From Paenibacillus sp. RC67 (GTDB taxonomy: Bacteria > Bacillota > Bacilli > Paenibacillales > NBRC-103111): DNA of 64,000 nt. The stretch is taken from contig NZ_CP125098.1 of the NCBI RefSeq assembly GCF_030020805.1, positions 5,231,501 through 5,295,500 of the forward strand. The letters are read 5' to 3'. A model generated the notes under the pieces. It was given only the letters and a program-made list of their open reading frames with translations, had not been told where the DNA came from and searched no databases. Shown here piece after piece: positions 1 through 8,070 of this stretch. The position numbers and the translations under genes were made by a program. The stretch's first letter is position 1. Each line of letters opens with the position of its first letter.

Positions 1-587
1 TATTGTGTCGTAATACTCGGGATAACCTCACGGTTAGAATTCATATTTGCGTTGACCACGTTTGTAGGCCTCAGTAGTTCGAATAAGCTGCTTTGAGATA
101 ATCGTTGACGCCAAAAATCTTTATCGTATCCATCAAATTCATAAAATTTATCAAAGAAAACATCAAAATCAACGATTCCGTCACTCAAATAAACGCGCTT
201 GTCATCAATAAATAAAAAGATATTGTCAACAAAATGACTGATTGTATTACGATTACCGGCAATTGATCTTACAATCGATGGCATTTTGATTTTCTCTTCA
301 TCCGTCAGCAATGGATAAGGCCTTAAATTTTGTTGAATCGTATCACTTAGCAGCAAATTGTTATTGGTTGCCTGTGCCATGCCTAAATAAATATCGATGG
401 TTTTGGAGGATGCAATCAAATTATCCTTCAGCTTCTCTGAAACATCCCTCTTAATTAATTGATCTGCATTAAAGTAAGCAATAACTCCAATAATGACAAT
501 TGGAATCAGCAAAGAGAAGAAATACAGCAGAATCTTGAAGAAAAGTCTGTTTTTATTCACAGATTGCTTCAGATACTTCCAATTCAA
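1..587 (-). CDS. Membrane-anchored regulator with Cache-like sensor region, N-terminal part (runs off left edge)
   Basis: Read directly from the minus strand. A TTG start at 587 follows GGGGGA by 6 bases. The first ~15 residues are basic and are followed by one hydrophobic segment (FKILLYFFSLLIPIVIIGVI). An extracellular stretch of about 150 residues then continues to the window edge without a stop. This layout (short cytoplasmic tail, one membrane helix, large outer domain) is usual for Paenibacillus AraC-type regulators and YesM-type kinases that sit next to LplABC-like sugar transporters. The output domain is outside the window, so AraC regulator versus histidine kinase cannot be decided. 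AraC is slightly favoured because no kinase-type spacing is seen. It is the best candidate to control the neighbouring transporter operon. Confidence 0.72.
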   Translation of the reverse strand, partial: MNWKYLKQSVNKNRLFFKILLYFFSLLIPIVIIGVIAYFNADQLIKRDVSEKLKDNLIASSKTIDIYLGMAQATNNNLLLSDTIQQNLRPYPLLTDEEKIKMPSIVRSIAGNRNTISHFVDNIFLFIDDKRVYLSDGIVDFDVFFDKFYEFDGYDKDFWRQRLSQSSLFELLRPTNVVNANMNSNREVIPSITTQ

Positions 588-752
588 GTGTAATCCCCCA
601 TTTATCACGCGACACCATTTGTCGGTCCAATTGGAAACGCATTCATATTTTAATGTTAGTTTCGCCAAAGGGGCCGTAAAATCCTGTTGCACAAGGGAAA
701 AATTTGAAATATAGCTAGAATTGTTTGGAAAACTTTATAAGAAAAAACAAAA

Positions 753-785
753 GAAAACGCAAGGCTTTTGCATCCCTGCGTTTTC
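753..785 (-). terminator. Rho-independent terminator of the aldolase/mannosidase operon
   Basis: A perfect 9-bp stem (GAAAACGCA / TGCGTTTTC) with a 15-base loop is followed on the minus strand by a T-rich tract (A-rich on plus at 733-752). It lies about 20 bases after the aldolase stop codon and closes the minus-strand operon. Confidence 0.8.
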
Positions 786-806
786 CGTTTTGTATGGACC
801 ATTCCT

Positions 807-1748
807 CTATTTATTCTGTGCCGCTGCAACCGTAAATTGTTTGGCTAACTGTTTGGAGACACGGTAAAGATGCTCAACCTCCAGCCGGTTAGTGGCTGTA
901 AATTCCTCGTGATTTCTCGATCGGGAATAGTAATTTACAGCTATCCCGTCCAGCATTTGAGAATATTTTGCGTTAACGGGATAACACTGGCGCTCAATAA
1001 ATGACGCTACAGCCAGTATACTCATTAGGTACTCCGCTTCCTCAGGCCGCTTCGCCCAATTGTGCAATAACCATACATACAAATCCGGATGGAAGTTCGC
1101 CATAACTCCACTATACCCATTAACTCCCAACTTCAATGACTCCAGAAGCGTAGCTGTATTGGCATTGTAAAGCTTCAAAGGGGTTCCTGCAATAACGTCC
1201 AGCTTTTCTTTAATCAACTCCACGTCACACGAGGTATCTTTCAAAAAGAAAAATCTCCCGGTATCTGCGCACCATTTTAATTCAGAGGGGGATAATAGTC
1301 TTTTATATGGAAACGGACATTCATAGATACCAAGCGCGACATGGTCCGGCAGCTGCTCCAGCAGTTTCTGAGCGTTAGCCTTCCACACGTCATCGGACTC
1401 ATCCTGTGCCGCCATCCGGTTCGAGATGAGGATGACAGCTTCGACGCCTGTTTCCGACATCGCAGTCAATTCTCGAACCTGATCTTCAAACGAATCGGAG
1501 ATGTGCCCAGAAGCAATGACAGGAACTCTGCCCGCCGCCTTTTCCACGATAAATGCAGCAAGCTTCACACGCTCTTCTAAACTCAAGAAGAACATCTCGC
1601 TCGACTGGCATACAGCAAATAGTCCATCGACCTTATTTTGAATAAACCATTCAACCATTCGTTCCATAGCTTCAAAATCAATTTCTCCAGACTCTTTATA
1701 TAAAGTAATCATCGTTGGCCATACGCCGTCAGGGTTATTAATCTTCAT
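807..1748 (-). CDS. Dihydrodipicolinate synthase/N-acetylneuraminate lyase family aldolase
   Basis: Class I (Schiff-base) TIM-barrel aldolase of the DapA/NanA superfamily, about 313 residues, a normal length. The barrel opens with GVWPTMITLY. The conserved catalytic Tyr lies in IYECPFPYK and the Schiff-base Lys in FFLKDTS. The ATG at 1748 is chosen over the upstream ATG at 1769 because AAAGGGAG sits 7 bases before it. The gene is the last of a minus-strand operon with a sugar ABC transporter and a GH38 mannosidase, so a sugar-acid or sialic-acid-like substrate fits better than lysine biosynthesis. That substrate is inference: the superfamily also contains KDG aldolases and hydratases, and the residues visible do not separate them. 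Confidence 0.85.
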   Translation of the reverse strand: MKINNPDGVWPTMITLYKESGEIDFEAMERMVEWFIQNKVDGLFAVCQSSEMFFLSLEERVKLAAFIVEKAAGRVPVIASGHISDSFEDQVRELTAMSETGVEAVILISNRMAAQDESDDVWKANAQKLLEQLPDHVALGIYECPFPYKRLLSPSELKWCADTGRFFFLKDTSCDVELIKEKLDVIAGTPLKLYNANTATLLESLKLGVNGYSGVMANFHPDLYVWLLHNWAKRPEEAEYLMSILAVASFIERQCYPVNAKYSQMLDGIAVNYYSRSRNHEEFTATNRLEVEHLYRVSKQLAKQFTVAAAQNK

Positions 1749-1773
1749 TTGGCAGCTCCCTTTCATCATTAGC

Positions 1774-4263
1774 TTACATTTCTAAAAAATTGACCTCCAT
1801 AATCGGATTATGCGGTATGGAAGGTATGAAAAACGTTTTAATCTCACACTTGCCAAAGGTACTTTGCCAATTTCGCTTTAAGGCTGCTAAACTTATTTCT
1901 GTCTTCGCTTCTCTCCCGTATAGCTCTTGACAACGAAGAATCCATCCATTTCCGTCTTCGGCCGGTTTAAAGGCCACAGCAATAACATTGTCTGAAGAAA
2001 TAACAATTCCCTCCGAAATTTGAGGCAAATCCCCTTCATGATACGTTTCCCATACTTGATGCAGCAGATTGTGCAATTCGTATGCCTTACGTACAACTCC
2101 ACTATTTTGCCAAGAACCGATATGAGGCGAAAGTAAATAGACAAATTCCTGTACACCTTGATCCATAAATTCCACTTGTTCATCACGTTCGCCAAAATGG
2201 TCGGCATAAATCGGGCTTCGTACCATTGTCATCCTCAACTCATTGTCCAGCACATCGTATCCGTATTTTGCATCGTTAATCAAAGACAGACCGAACGTAG
2301 ATGGCCCCACGCTGTCCGTTGTGCCTGGCTTACTGCCTGATAGATTCACCCACATTTGTCCAGGCACTTCATTTCCATTAGCAGGACGTTCTATGAAACC
2401 GTACGGAATTTCAAACACGGCAAGAGACTGCTCGACATTAACGGGAAAGGCAAGCTTTAGCATCTTGTGCTGTTCTCTCCAGTCCAGCCTTACCTTGACA
2501 TGCACATCGGAGCTATCATTGAATAGGCTGATATCCTGACGAAGCACAGAAGTTCCATAATAGCTAGTTACCCTTATCGTCGCTCGCAGCGGTCCAGTTT
2601 CAAGCACCTTCATTTCAGCGTTACCAAATCGTCCTAACTCATCGCGATACTGTGTCAGACCGTGTCCCCATGTATCACTGTGGTTCTCATCGATGACGAT
2701 AGGCACCGCTCCATCACCTAGCAGTACATTATGTCCGCCATTCAACTTGTCAATCATACGACGGATATATCCTGTAGCTGGATCAAGCTCAACGCATAAC
2801 TTACTATTCTCTAGCAAGCACCCTTCTGCCCTAACGGCTGCGGTTGACTGCTCTGCATCAAACGTTTTATCACGGTATACCCAAAATACTTGATAACCAA
2901 AAGCCGGGATTCTCCCCTTAATTAAGGTGTCCCATTTATCACTGGTATTTGTCCGAGATGCCCTGATCGTTTGAATCGGCAGGGGCCTGCCTGCGGCATC
3001 TGTCACACCTGCCAGCTTCTTGTTAATTTCAATGGGTGCCTCCACTTCCCACGATAAGGGGTTAAAAACCACAAGAGGTGACCCGAGATCATCTTGCTCC
3101 CAAAGCTGCCAGTCCTTCTCCTTGCTTAATGATGTAACACCCGGTTTCATCGTATGAATGGACCAAGATAGCTTTTGAAGAGCCGCATTAATCGCTTTAG
3201 CCCCAATACTAAACGCTTCGCCGTAAAAATCCCGAACATCGTCAAAAGCTTCCTTAATACTGCAGCCGCCCATAATATCATGAAAGTGATTAAACATCAC
3301 ATTTTCCCAAGCACGATTAAGCGCTTCCACTGGATACGGTAAACCTCGCATTAAATTAGCCAGGGAAGACCATTTCTCAGCCGTAAGCATTTGGTGCTCA
3401 ACTCTGCGGTTTGCGGCCTTGGATTCCGAATGTGTAGAATAACAACCGACGGCATGCATCTGCATTTCATCCTTAACCACAGGTATATCCGGAGCCATCT
3501 TCCTCATTTCAGAGAAATATTGATTCGGAGAACTAAACTGGATGCCGTCCATGTCGGGTCGTTGCCCGAGCTCACGGATCAGTTTGATATTCTGAATGGT
3601 CGGTCCCCCGCCATGATTGCCTACACCGTAGAATGACATGAAAGCATGCCCGCTTGCGACAGCCATAGCTCTGTGACTCATTATCTTAGCTTCCATTCCA
3701 TTGCTCGCCCAATTGCCGTAACTGTCGGCTAGTCTAAATGTCATCACACGGCTGCCATCTTCCGATTCCCACCAGAATAAATCGTGCGGCAGCGTCTTCT
3801 CGTGCGCTCCCGGACGCATGAATACGTAGTAGTCCATCCCGCTTTGCTTCAATAGCTGCGGCATCATGCCGTGGTGACCGAACGAATCCACATTGTATCC
3901 GACCCGCGCCATCACCTGGAACTTTTTCATAAAATAGCGTTGTCCATATAAGCTGTGTCGTGCGAACGATTCACCCGACGGCAAATTGCAGTCCGGTTGT
4001 ATCCACCAACCGCCTGTAATGACCCAGCGTCCTTCGGCAACACGCTGCTTGATTTCGGCAAACATCTCAGGAGCATTCTCTTCAACCCATTTGTAGTAAG
4101 CCGCACAAGCACAAGTAAATACGAAATCAGGGTACTCCTTCAAGCGATCCAACGCAGAACGGAAAGTCGCTTTAATCTCGGCATATCCCTCCTGCCAGCG
4201 CCATAGCCAAACCGGGTCCAAGTGGGCATTACCTATTAAATGAAGCTTCGTTTCCACAGCCAT
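1774..4263 (-). CDS. GH38 alpha-mannosidase
   Basis: Glycoside hydrolase family 38, 829 residues, no signal peptide, so cytoplasmic. The N-terminal metal-binding motif is HLIGNAHLDPVWLW, and the catalytic nucleophile Asp is expected in GYNVDSFGHHG. The central helical bundle contains FNHFHDIMGG (zinc ligands and substrate contacts) and is followed by the C-terminal beta domains. It would remove alpha-mannose units from oligosaccharides brought in by the ABC transporter encoded just upstream in the same operon. The gap to the permease gene is 23 bases. The family includes alpha-1,2/1,3/1,6-specific enzymes, and linkage specificity cannot be read from the sequence. Confidence 0.93.
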   Translation of the reverse strand: MAVETKLHLIGNAHLDPVWLWRWQEGYAEIKATFRSALDRLKEYPDFVFTCACAAYYKWVEENAPEMFAEIKQRVAEGRWVITGGWWIQPDCNLPSGESFARHSLYGQRYFMKKFQVMARVGYNVDSFGHHGMMPQLLKQSGMDYYVFMRPGAHEKTLPHDLFWWESEDGSRVMTFRLADSYGNWASNGMEAKIMSHRAMAVASGHAFMSFYGVGNHGGGPTIQNIKLIRELGQRPDMDGIQFSSPNQYFSEMRKMAPDIPVVKDEMQMHAVGCYSTHSESKAANRRVEHQMLTAEKWSSLANLMRGLPYPVEALNRAWENVMFNHFHDIMGGCSIKEAFDDVRDFYGEAFSIGAKAINAALQKLSWSIHTMKPGVTSLSKEKDWQLWEQDDLGSPLVVFNPLSWEVEAPIEINKKLAGVTDAAGRPLPIQTIRASRTNTSDKWDTLIKGRIPAFGYQVFWVYRDKTFDAEQSTAAVRAEGCLLENSKLCVELDPATGYIRRMIDKLNGGHNVLLGDGAVPIVIDENHSDTWGHGLTQYRDELGRFGNAEMKVLETGPLRATIRVTSYYGTSVLRQDISLFNDSSDVHVKVRLDWREQHKMLKLAFPVNVEQSLAVFEIPYGFIERPANGNEVPGQMWVNLSGSKPGTTDSVGPSTFGLSLINDAKYGYDVLDNELRMTMVRSPIYADHFGERDEQVEFMDQGVQEFVYLLSPHIGSWQNSGVVRKAYELHNLLHQVWETYHEGDLPQISEGIVISSDNVIAVAFKPAEDGNGWILRCQELYGREAKTEISLAALKRNWQSTFGKCEIKTFFIPSIPHNPIMEVNFLEM

Positions 4264-4286
4264 TTCACCCCCCTTAAGAGAAATCT

Positions 4287-5162
4287 TTAACCTTTAACAG
4301 AACCAAGCATGGCTCCTTGTACAAAGTATTTTTGCACAAACGGGTAAATAGCAAGCACGGGCAAGATGGCAACGAAAACACAGGCATACTTAATATTTTC
4401 CGTCATGACGGCCAGTCCTGCCTCTGCTGCACCAAGTTGTGCTGATTGTGTAGCCATATCTCCCGAAATGACGATATTACGCAAGATGATTTGCATCGGG
4501 TACAGATTTTTCTCATTTAAGTAAATAAGTGCAGGAAAGAAGCTGTTCCAGTGAGCCACTGCGTAAAAAAGAAACATGGTTGCCATAACAGGCAAAGAAA
4601 GCGGCAGCACAATTTTTGTGAAAACTCGGAATTCTCCGGCGCCGTCCATAATCGCAGACTCGTGCAGCGCTTCTGGAATTTCTTCAAAAAATGTTCTCAT
4701 AAGGATCATATTGAAAACATTGATCGCAGTCGGAATTAATATTGCCCAAATCGTATTGACCATTCCCAAAGCATGGACCACCATATACCTCGGGATAAGA
4801 CCACCGTCGAAGAACATGGTGAATACAACAAACAAAGCAAGAACTGAACGCCCATACATATGCTTACGCGACAAAGGGTATGCGCAAAGAGCCGTCATCG
4901 CCAAGTTAATAAGCACACCAGCGGCCGTATAGAAAATGGTATTTCCGTAGGAGCGCACAATAGCCGGATCATTAAAAATGACATTGTATGCTTTAAAATT
5001 AATATCTATAGGCCGCCAAAACACCTCACCGCTGCTAACCGATGATCCGGAGCTAATGGATATGATCCCCATATAATAAAGGGGGTATAGCGTAATAAAG
5101 ATCATAACCAGCATAAAAGTTAAGTTCATCGTATCGAAAATAGAAAAGTTGCGAAATCGCAT
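4287..5162 (-). CDS. Carbohydrate ABC transporter permease, LplC/YtcP type
   Basis: Inner-membrane permease of the CUT1 sugar importer class, 291 residues, with about six hydrophobic segments. The EAA loop reads ALHESAIMDGAGEFRVFTKIVLPLS, with the conserved G spaced as in MalG-type proteins. The C-terminus FVQKYFVQGAMLGSVKG is typical of LplC/YtcP proteins in Paenibacillus. It pairs with the LplB-like permease encoded 14 bases upstream. No ATPase gene is in the operon. That is normal for this group, which usually shares an MsmX-type ATPase encoded elsewhere. Confidence 0.92.
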   Translation of the reverse strand: MRFRNFSIFDTMNLTFMLVMIFITLYPLYYMGIISISSGSSVSSGEVFWRPIDINFKAYNVIFNDPAIVRSYGNTIFYTAAGVLINLAMTALCAYPLSRKHMYGRSVLALFVVFTMFFDGGLIPRYMVVHALGMVNTIWAILIPTAINVFNMILMRTFFEEIPEALHESAIMDGAGEFRVFTKIVLPLSLPVMATMFLFYAVAHWNSFFPALIYLNEKNLYPMQIILRNIVISGDMATQSAQLGAAEAGLAVMTENIKYACVFVAILPVLAIYPFVQKYFVQGAMLGSVKG

Positions 5163-5176
5163 CCCAATCCCTCCTG

Positions 5177-6148
5177 CTAAAACAACCTTGATCCATTTAT
5201 TTTTTTGGATATTTGATTTGCTGAAATGACAAGCGCAAAGGCCAGTATCGACTGGAAAATGCCTACAGCCGCAGCGAAGCTAAAGTCACTGTCAATCAAC
5301 CCTCGGCGATAAACAAAGGTTTGGATAACATCTGCGGTTTCATAAGTGGGACCACTGTACAGTAATAAAATTTTCTCAAATCCGACCGAAAGCATTTTGC
5401 CCAAGGTTAAAAGCAGCATAATCGTAACAACGGTTGAAATCCCAGGCATTGTAATGTGCAGCAATTTACGCCATCGGTTTGCCCCGTCCATCGTTGCTGC
5501 CTCATAGAGTTGTGGATCGATAGTGGTCAATGCTGCCAAATATATAATGGAGTTCCAACCAATCCCTTGCCAGATTTCAGAGCCGACATAAATGGTTCGG
5601 AACCACTGAGGCATGGACATAAATGTCTTTGCTTCCCCGCCAAACAGCTTAACTATTTCATTAATGAGCCCATCGATGGAGAGAAAATTAACCAGCATAC
5701 CTACGACTACAACGGTAGACAAGAAATGAGGAATATACGTAATACTTTGAATAAACTTTTTGAAAACTTTTTGTTGCAGCTCGTTTAACAATAAAGCGAA
5801 CACGAGTGAAGATGGGAAATAAAAAATGAGAGAATACAAGTTGATTAGCACTGTATTGCGAACCACTTGCCAAAAGTACGGATCCGTTAAAAATTGACGG
5901 AAGTATTTGGTCCCTGCCCAAGGGCTATGAAAGAAACCCTTGACGATCGAATAATCTTCAAATGCCATCAAATTCCCAACCATGGGCGCATAATGAAAAA
6001 TAACAAAATAAGCAAACGGTAATAAAAACATGAGATACAGCGGCATGCTCTTGCGGATATTCTTTTTAATCTCAACAGCTGGTGTCAAATATCTCCACTC
6101 CATTCCGGAAAATAAAGGGACAGGCTGCCAGGTATGCCTTAGAAGCAA
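5177..6148 (-). CDS. Carbohydrate ABC transporter permease, LplB type
   Basis: Second permease of the importer. The body matches LplB/YteP proteins: PLYLMFLLPFAYFVIFHYAPM at the first membrane segment, an EAA loop in YEAATMDGANRWRKLLHITMP, and the ending FALVISANQISKKINGSRLF. The start is uncertain. The TTG at 6148 has AGAGGG close upstream. An ATG at 6103 (MEWRYLTP) and another further in (MPLYL) would give lengths nearer the family norm of about 300-318 residues. Stop to next gene is 14 bases, so translation is probably coupled to the other permease. Confidence 0.9.
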   Translation of the reverse strand: MLLRHTWQPVPLFSGMEWRYLTPAVEIKKNIRKSMPLYLMFLLPFAYFVIFHYAPMVGNLMAFEDYSIVKGFFHSPWAGTKYFRQFLTDPYFWQVVRNTVLINLYSLIFYFPSSLVFALLLNELQQKVFKKFIQSITYIPHFLSTVVVVGMLVNFLSIDGLINEIVKLFGGEAKTFMSMPQWFRTIYVGSEIWQGIGWNSIIYLAALTTIDPQLYEAATMDGANRWRKLLHITMPGISTVVTIMLLLTLGKMLSVGFEKILLLYSGPTYETADVIQTFVYRRGLIDSDFSFAAAVGIFQSILAFALVISANQISKKINGSRLF

Positions 6149-6183
6149 CCTGCCCTCTCACTGTATGAACTGAACTTTGAGCT

Positions 6184-7824
6184 TTATTTCACCCGGGCTA
6201 AGGCATCGTTATAGATTTTGACAATATCATCTGAACCTTTAGCTTTGAGTTGTTTTACGAAGTTATCCCAGTCCTTGAGCGCACCGTCTGTCATAATGAA
6301 TTTATCCATGTTTTGAGCGAGGTAAGCGTCAAGCTGTGTACGGATTTGTTTTAGCTTCTCACGCTCTTCTTTTGTAAATGGCGGGTCATTAACGAATTGA
6401 ACATTTTCGCCTGCGGCCAAACCATTGGATGCTTTCGTGTTCCAATCTACCCATTCCTTGGTGTTAAACGGTAATCCAGCATGATCATCGTTATCCAGAC
6501 CAAATCCCAGGTAGCCCGTGCCATACTCAGATTGCAGTGCATAAAATGCGCTTGGCTGTCTGTCCTTGTACTTATTCACTACAGCGTCAGTCAATTTGTA
6601 ATCGCCATTTTCGCCTGTGAAATCTTCACCTTTTACACCGAAGTTGGTAACCTCGATTCCTTCTTGGGAATAGAACCAATCCATGAATTGAACAACTTGT
6701 TCAGGATTTTTTACTTTCGCATTAATTACGTACGATTCCGACAAGTGGCCAAGTGCGTAGATAAGGTTCCGTTTTGCTCCGCTCGGCGTTGTCATGGTAT
6801 CCAACATATCAAACTTAGCATTCGGATCCTTCTTCTGTAGATTAATGTTAAACGTGCTGGCGAAACCATTATTATCTTGGAAATAGAAGGATTTACCCGA
6901 GTTTAATTTCTCTTGCCATATTTGCGATGTAGCCGTAGCATAATCCGGATCAAGAAGCTTTTCTTTGTATAGTTTATTCAACCATGTAATAGCCTCTTTA
7001 AACTCTGGCATAGCCGGACCGAATTTGTATGTTTTATCCTTCGGCTCGTAATATACCTTCGTACCATTAAACGTTGTGTATCCGCTTCCAAAGGCAAACG
7101 CAATGGGATTGATTAGATTTTCTGTGCCTGTGAGTCCATTTGCAGCCCGAGCAGTGAACGGATAGGAATCCGGGTTCGCTTCTTTCATTTTCTTCATCAC
7201 TTGATATAATTCATCGTAAGTAGTCGGCTTTTTCAAACCTAGCTTATCAAGCACATCCACGCGGATCATCGAAAGCTGGCCGCCAACACCCTGCCAATTT
7301 GCAACAAGAGGGAATCCATAAAGCTTTCCGTCAATTTTGTTTTTATTGATCTCCGGCTGCTGGGCAATGACTTTCTTCAAATTAGGCATTTTGTCCAAAT
7401 AAGGAGTCAAATCAAGAAAGGTTCCCGAGTCGGCAAAGTTCTGAATATCGTCTTGTTTGACAAGCATCACATCAGGCAGGGTATTCGTGGCGATCAACGT
7501 TTTCTTCTTATCATCGTAGTTGCTTTGTGGGACGCTTTGGAGATTTAGTTTTACATTTTTGCGTTTTGCAATTTCCTGAACAGCTTTTGAATTAGTCACA
7601 ATGGCTTGCGAGGGGTGTTCGTATCTCATCCAAGTCAGCGATAGTGGTTGGGCCGGTACTGGCGTACTTGACGCACCGGCGGTAGTTGCCGGAGTCGAAG
7701 AATTATTCGTTGAAGTCGTGGAAGCCGTTGAACTGCTAGTTGAACTGCTTCCACAACCGCTAAGCGCACTTGATAGCAAAAGCAATGAACCAGTTACTGC
7801 CATAATCCCCTTTTTTGATTTCAT
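6184..7824 (-). CDS. Extracellular solute-binding lipoprotein, LplA type
   Basis: First gene of the sugar-import operon, 546 residues. It has a lipoprotein signal peptide with lipobox LSGC (Cys near residue 24), a Ser/Thr/Ala-rich tether to about residue 58, then a periplasmic-binding-protein type 1 fold, including the segment LYGFPLVANWQG common in LplA-like proteins. It captures the oligosaccharide outside the membrane and delivers it to the two permeases that follow. RBS GGAGGATTCATTCG precedes the ATG. A decayed copy of this gene's start lies 5.4 kb away at 13149-13220. Confidence 0.94.
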   Translation of the reverse strand: MKSKKGIMAVTGSLLLLSSALSGCGSSSTSSSTASTTSTNNSSTPATTAGASSTPVPAQPLSLTWMRYEHPSQAIVTNSKAVQEIAKRKNVKLNLQSVPQSNYDDKKKTLIATNTLPDVMLVKQDDIQNFADSGTFLDLTPYLDKMPNLKKVIAQQPEINKNKIDGKLYGFPLVANWQGVGGQLSMIRVDVLDKLGLKKPTTYDELYQVMKKMKEANPDSYPFTARAANGLTGTENLINPIAFAFGSGYTTFNGTKVYYEPKDKTYKFGPAMPEFKEAITWLNKLYKEKLLDPDYATATSQIWQEKLNSGKSFYFQDNNGFASTFNINLQKKDPNAKFDMLDTMTTPSGAKRNLIYALGHLSESYVINAKVKNPEQVVQFMDWFYSQEGIEVTNFGVKGEDFTGENGDYKLTDAVVNKYKDRQPSAFYALQSEYGTGYLGFGLDNDDHAGLPFNTKEWVDWNTKASNGLAAGENVQFVNDPPFTKEEREKLKQIRTQLDAYLAQNMDKFIMTDGALKDWDNFVKQLKAKGSDDIVKIYNDALARVK

Positions 7825-7865
7825 CGAATGAATCCTCCCATGGTATTGGATTGGCTTACACGAGG

Positions 7866-7895
7866 ATCATAGCACACCTTTTTTGGGCATTTGAA
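7866..7895 (-). promoter_or_regulatory. Putative SigA promoter of the solute-binding protein operon
   Basis: On the minus strand TTCAAA (-35) and TATGAT (-10) are 18 bases apart. The -10 is preceded by TGC. The same arrangement with TATGCT is kept in the duplicated copy at 13263-13292. The -35 is a weak match, which suggests an activator is needed. Confidence 0.5.
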
Positions 7896-7925
7896 TGTCC
7901 AAATTGGCGTTTTAGGCACCGTTTT

Positions 7926-7959
7926 TCCGCTATTCGGACCTTGATTCATTTCTCCGCTA
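7926..7959 (-). promoter_or_regulatory. Putative activator site: direct repeat TAGCGGA, 27 bp period
   Basis: TCCGCTA (TAGCGGA on minus) occurs at 7926-7932 and 7953-7959, upstream of the -35 element. The same two heptamers with the same 27-bp period are the best conserved part of the second promoter copy (13323-13329 and 13350-13356). The position suits an AraC-type activator. The regulator truncated at the left edge is a natural candidate, by inference. Confidence 0.45.
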
Positions 7960-8018
7960 TGATGCAAATAGTCATAAAGCTTAGCTCAACAGTTACGAAG
8001 TCGGTTTATAAAATAAGA

Positions 8019-8055
8019 GGCTATCTCCTAGGTCATTTCTGACTTTGAGACAGCC
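8019..8055 (-). terminator. Terminator after the SLH-anchored sialidase-like gene
   Basis: GGCTGTCTC / GAGATAGCC (minus-strand sense) form a 9-bp stem with one G-U pair, followed by CTCTTATTTTAT. It separates the two sialidase-like genes from the transporter operon, which therefore needs its own promoter. Confidence 0.65.
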
Positions 8056-8070
8056 CCTGTACAAATCATA

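Larger units (their letters stand above)
7751..7977. repeat. Promoter-plus-leader block, copy A of a ~227 bp duplication
   Basis: This block covers the first codons of the solute-binding protein, its RBS and about 150 bases of promoter. It aligns without gaps to 13149-13375. Identity is highest over the last ~60 bases (TTTTTCCGCTAT ... CTCCGCTATGATGCA) and lower in the signal-peptide codons. The similarity stops abruptly after GTCATAAA on the right. Confidence 0.9.
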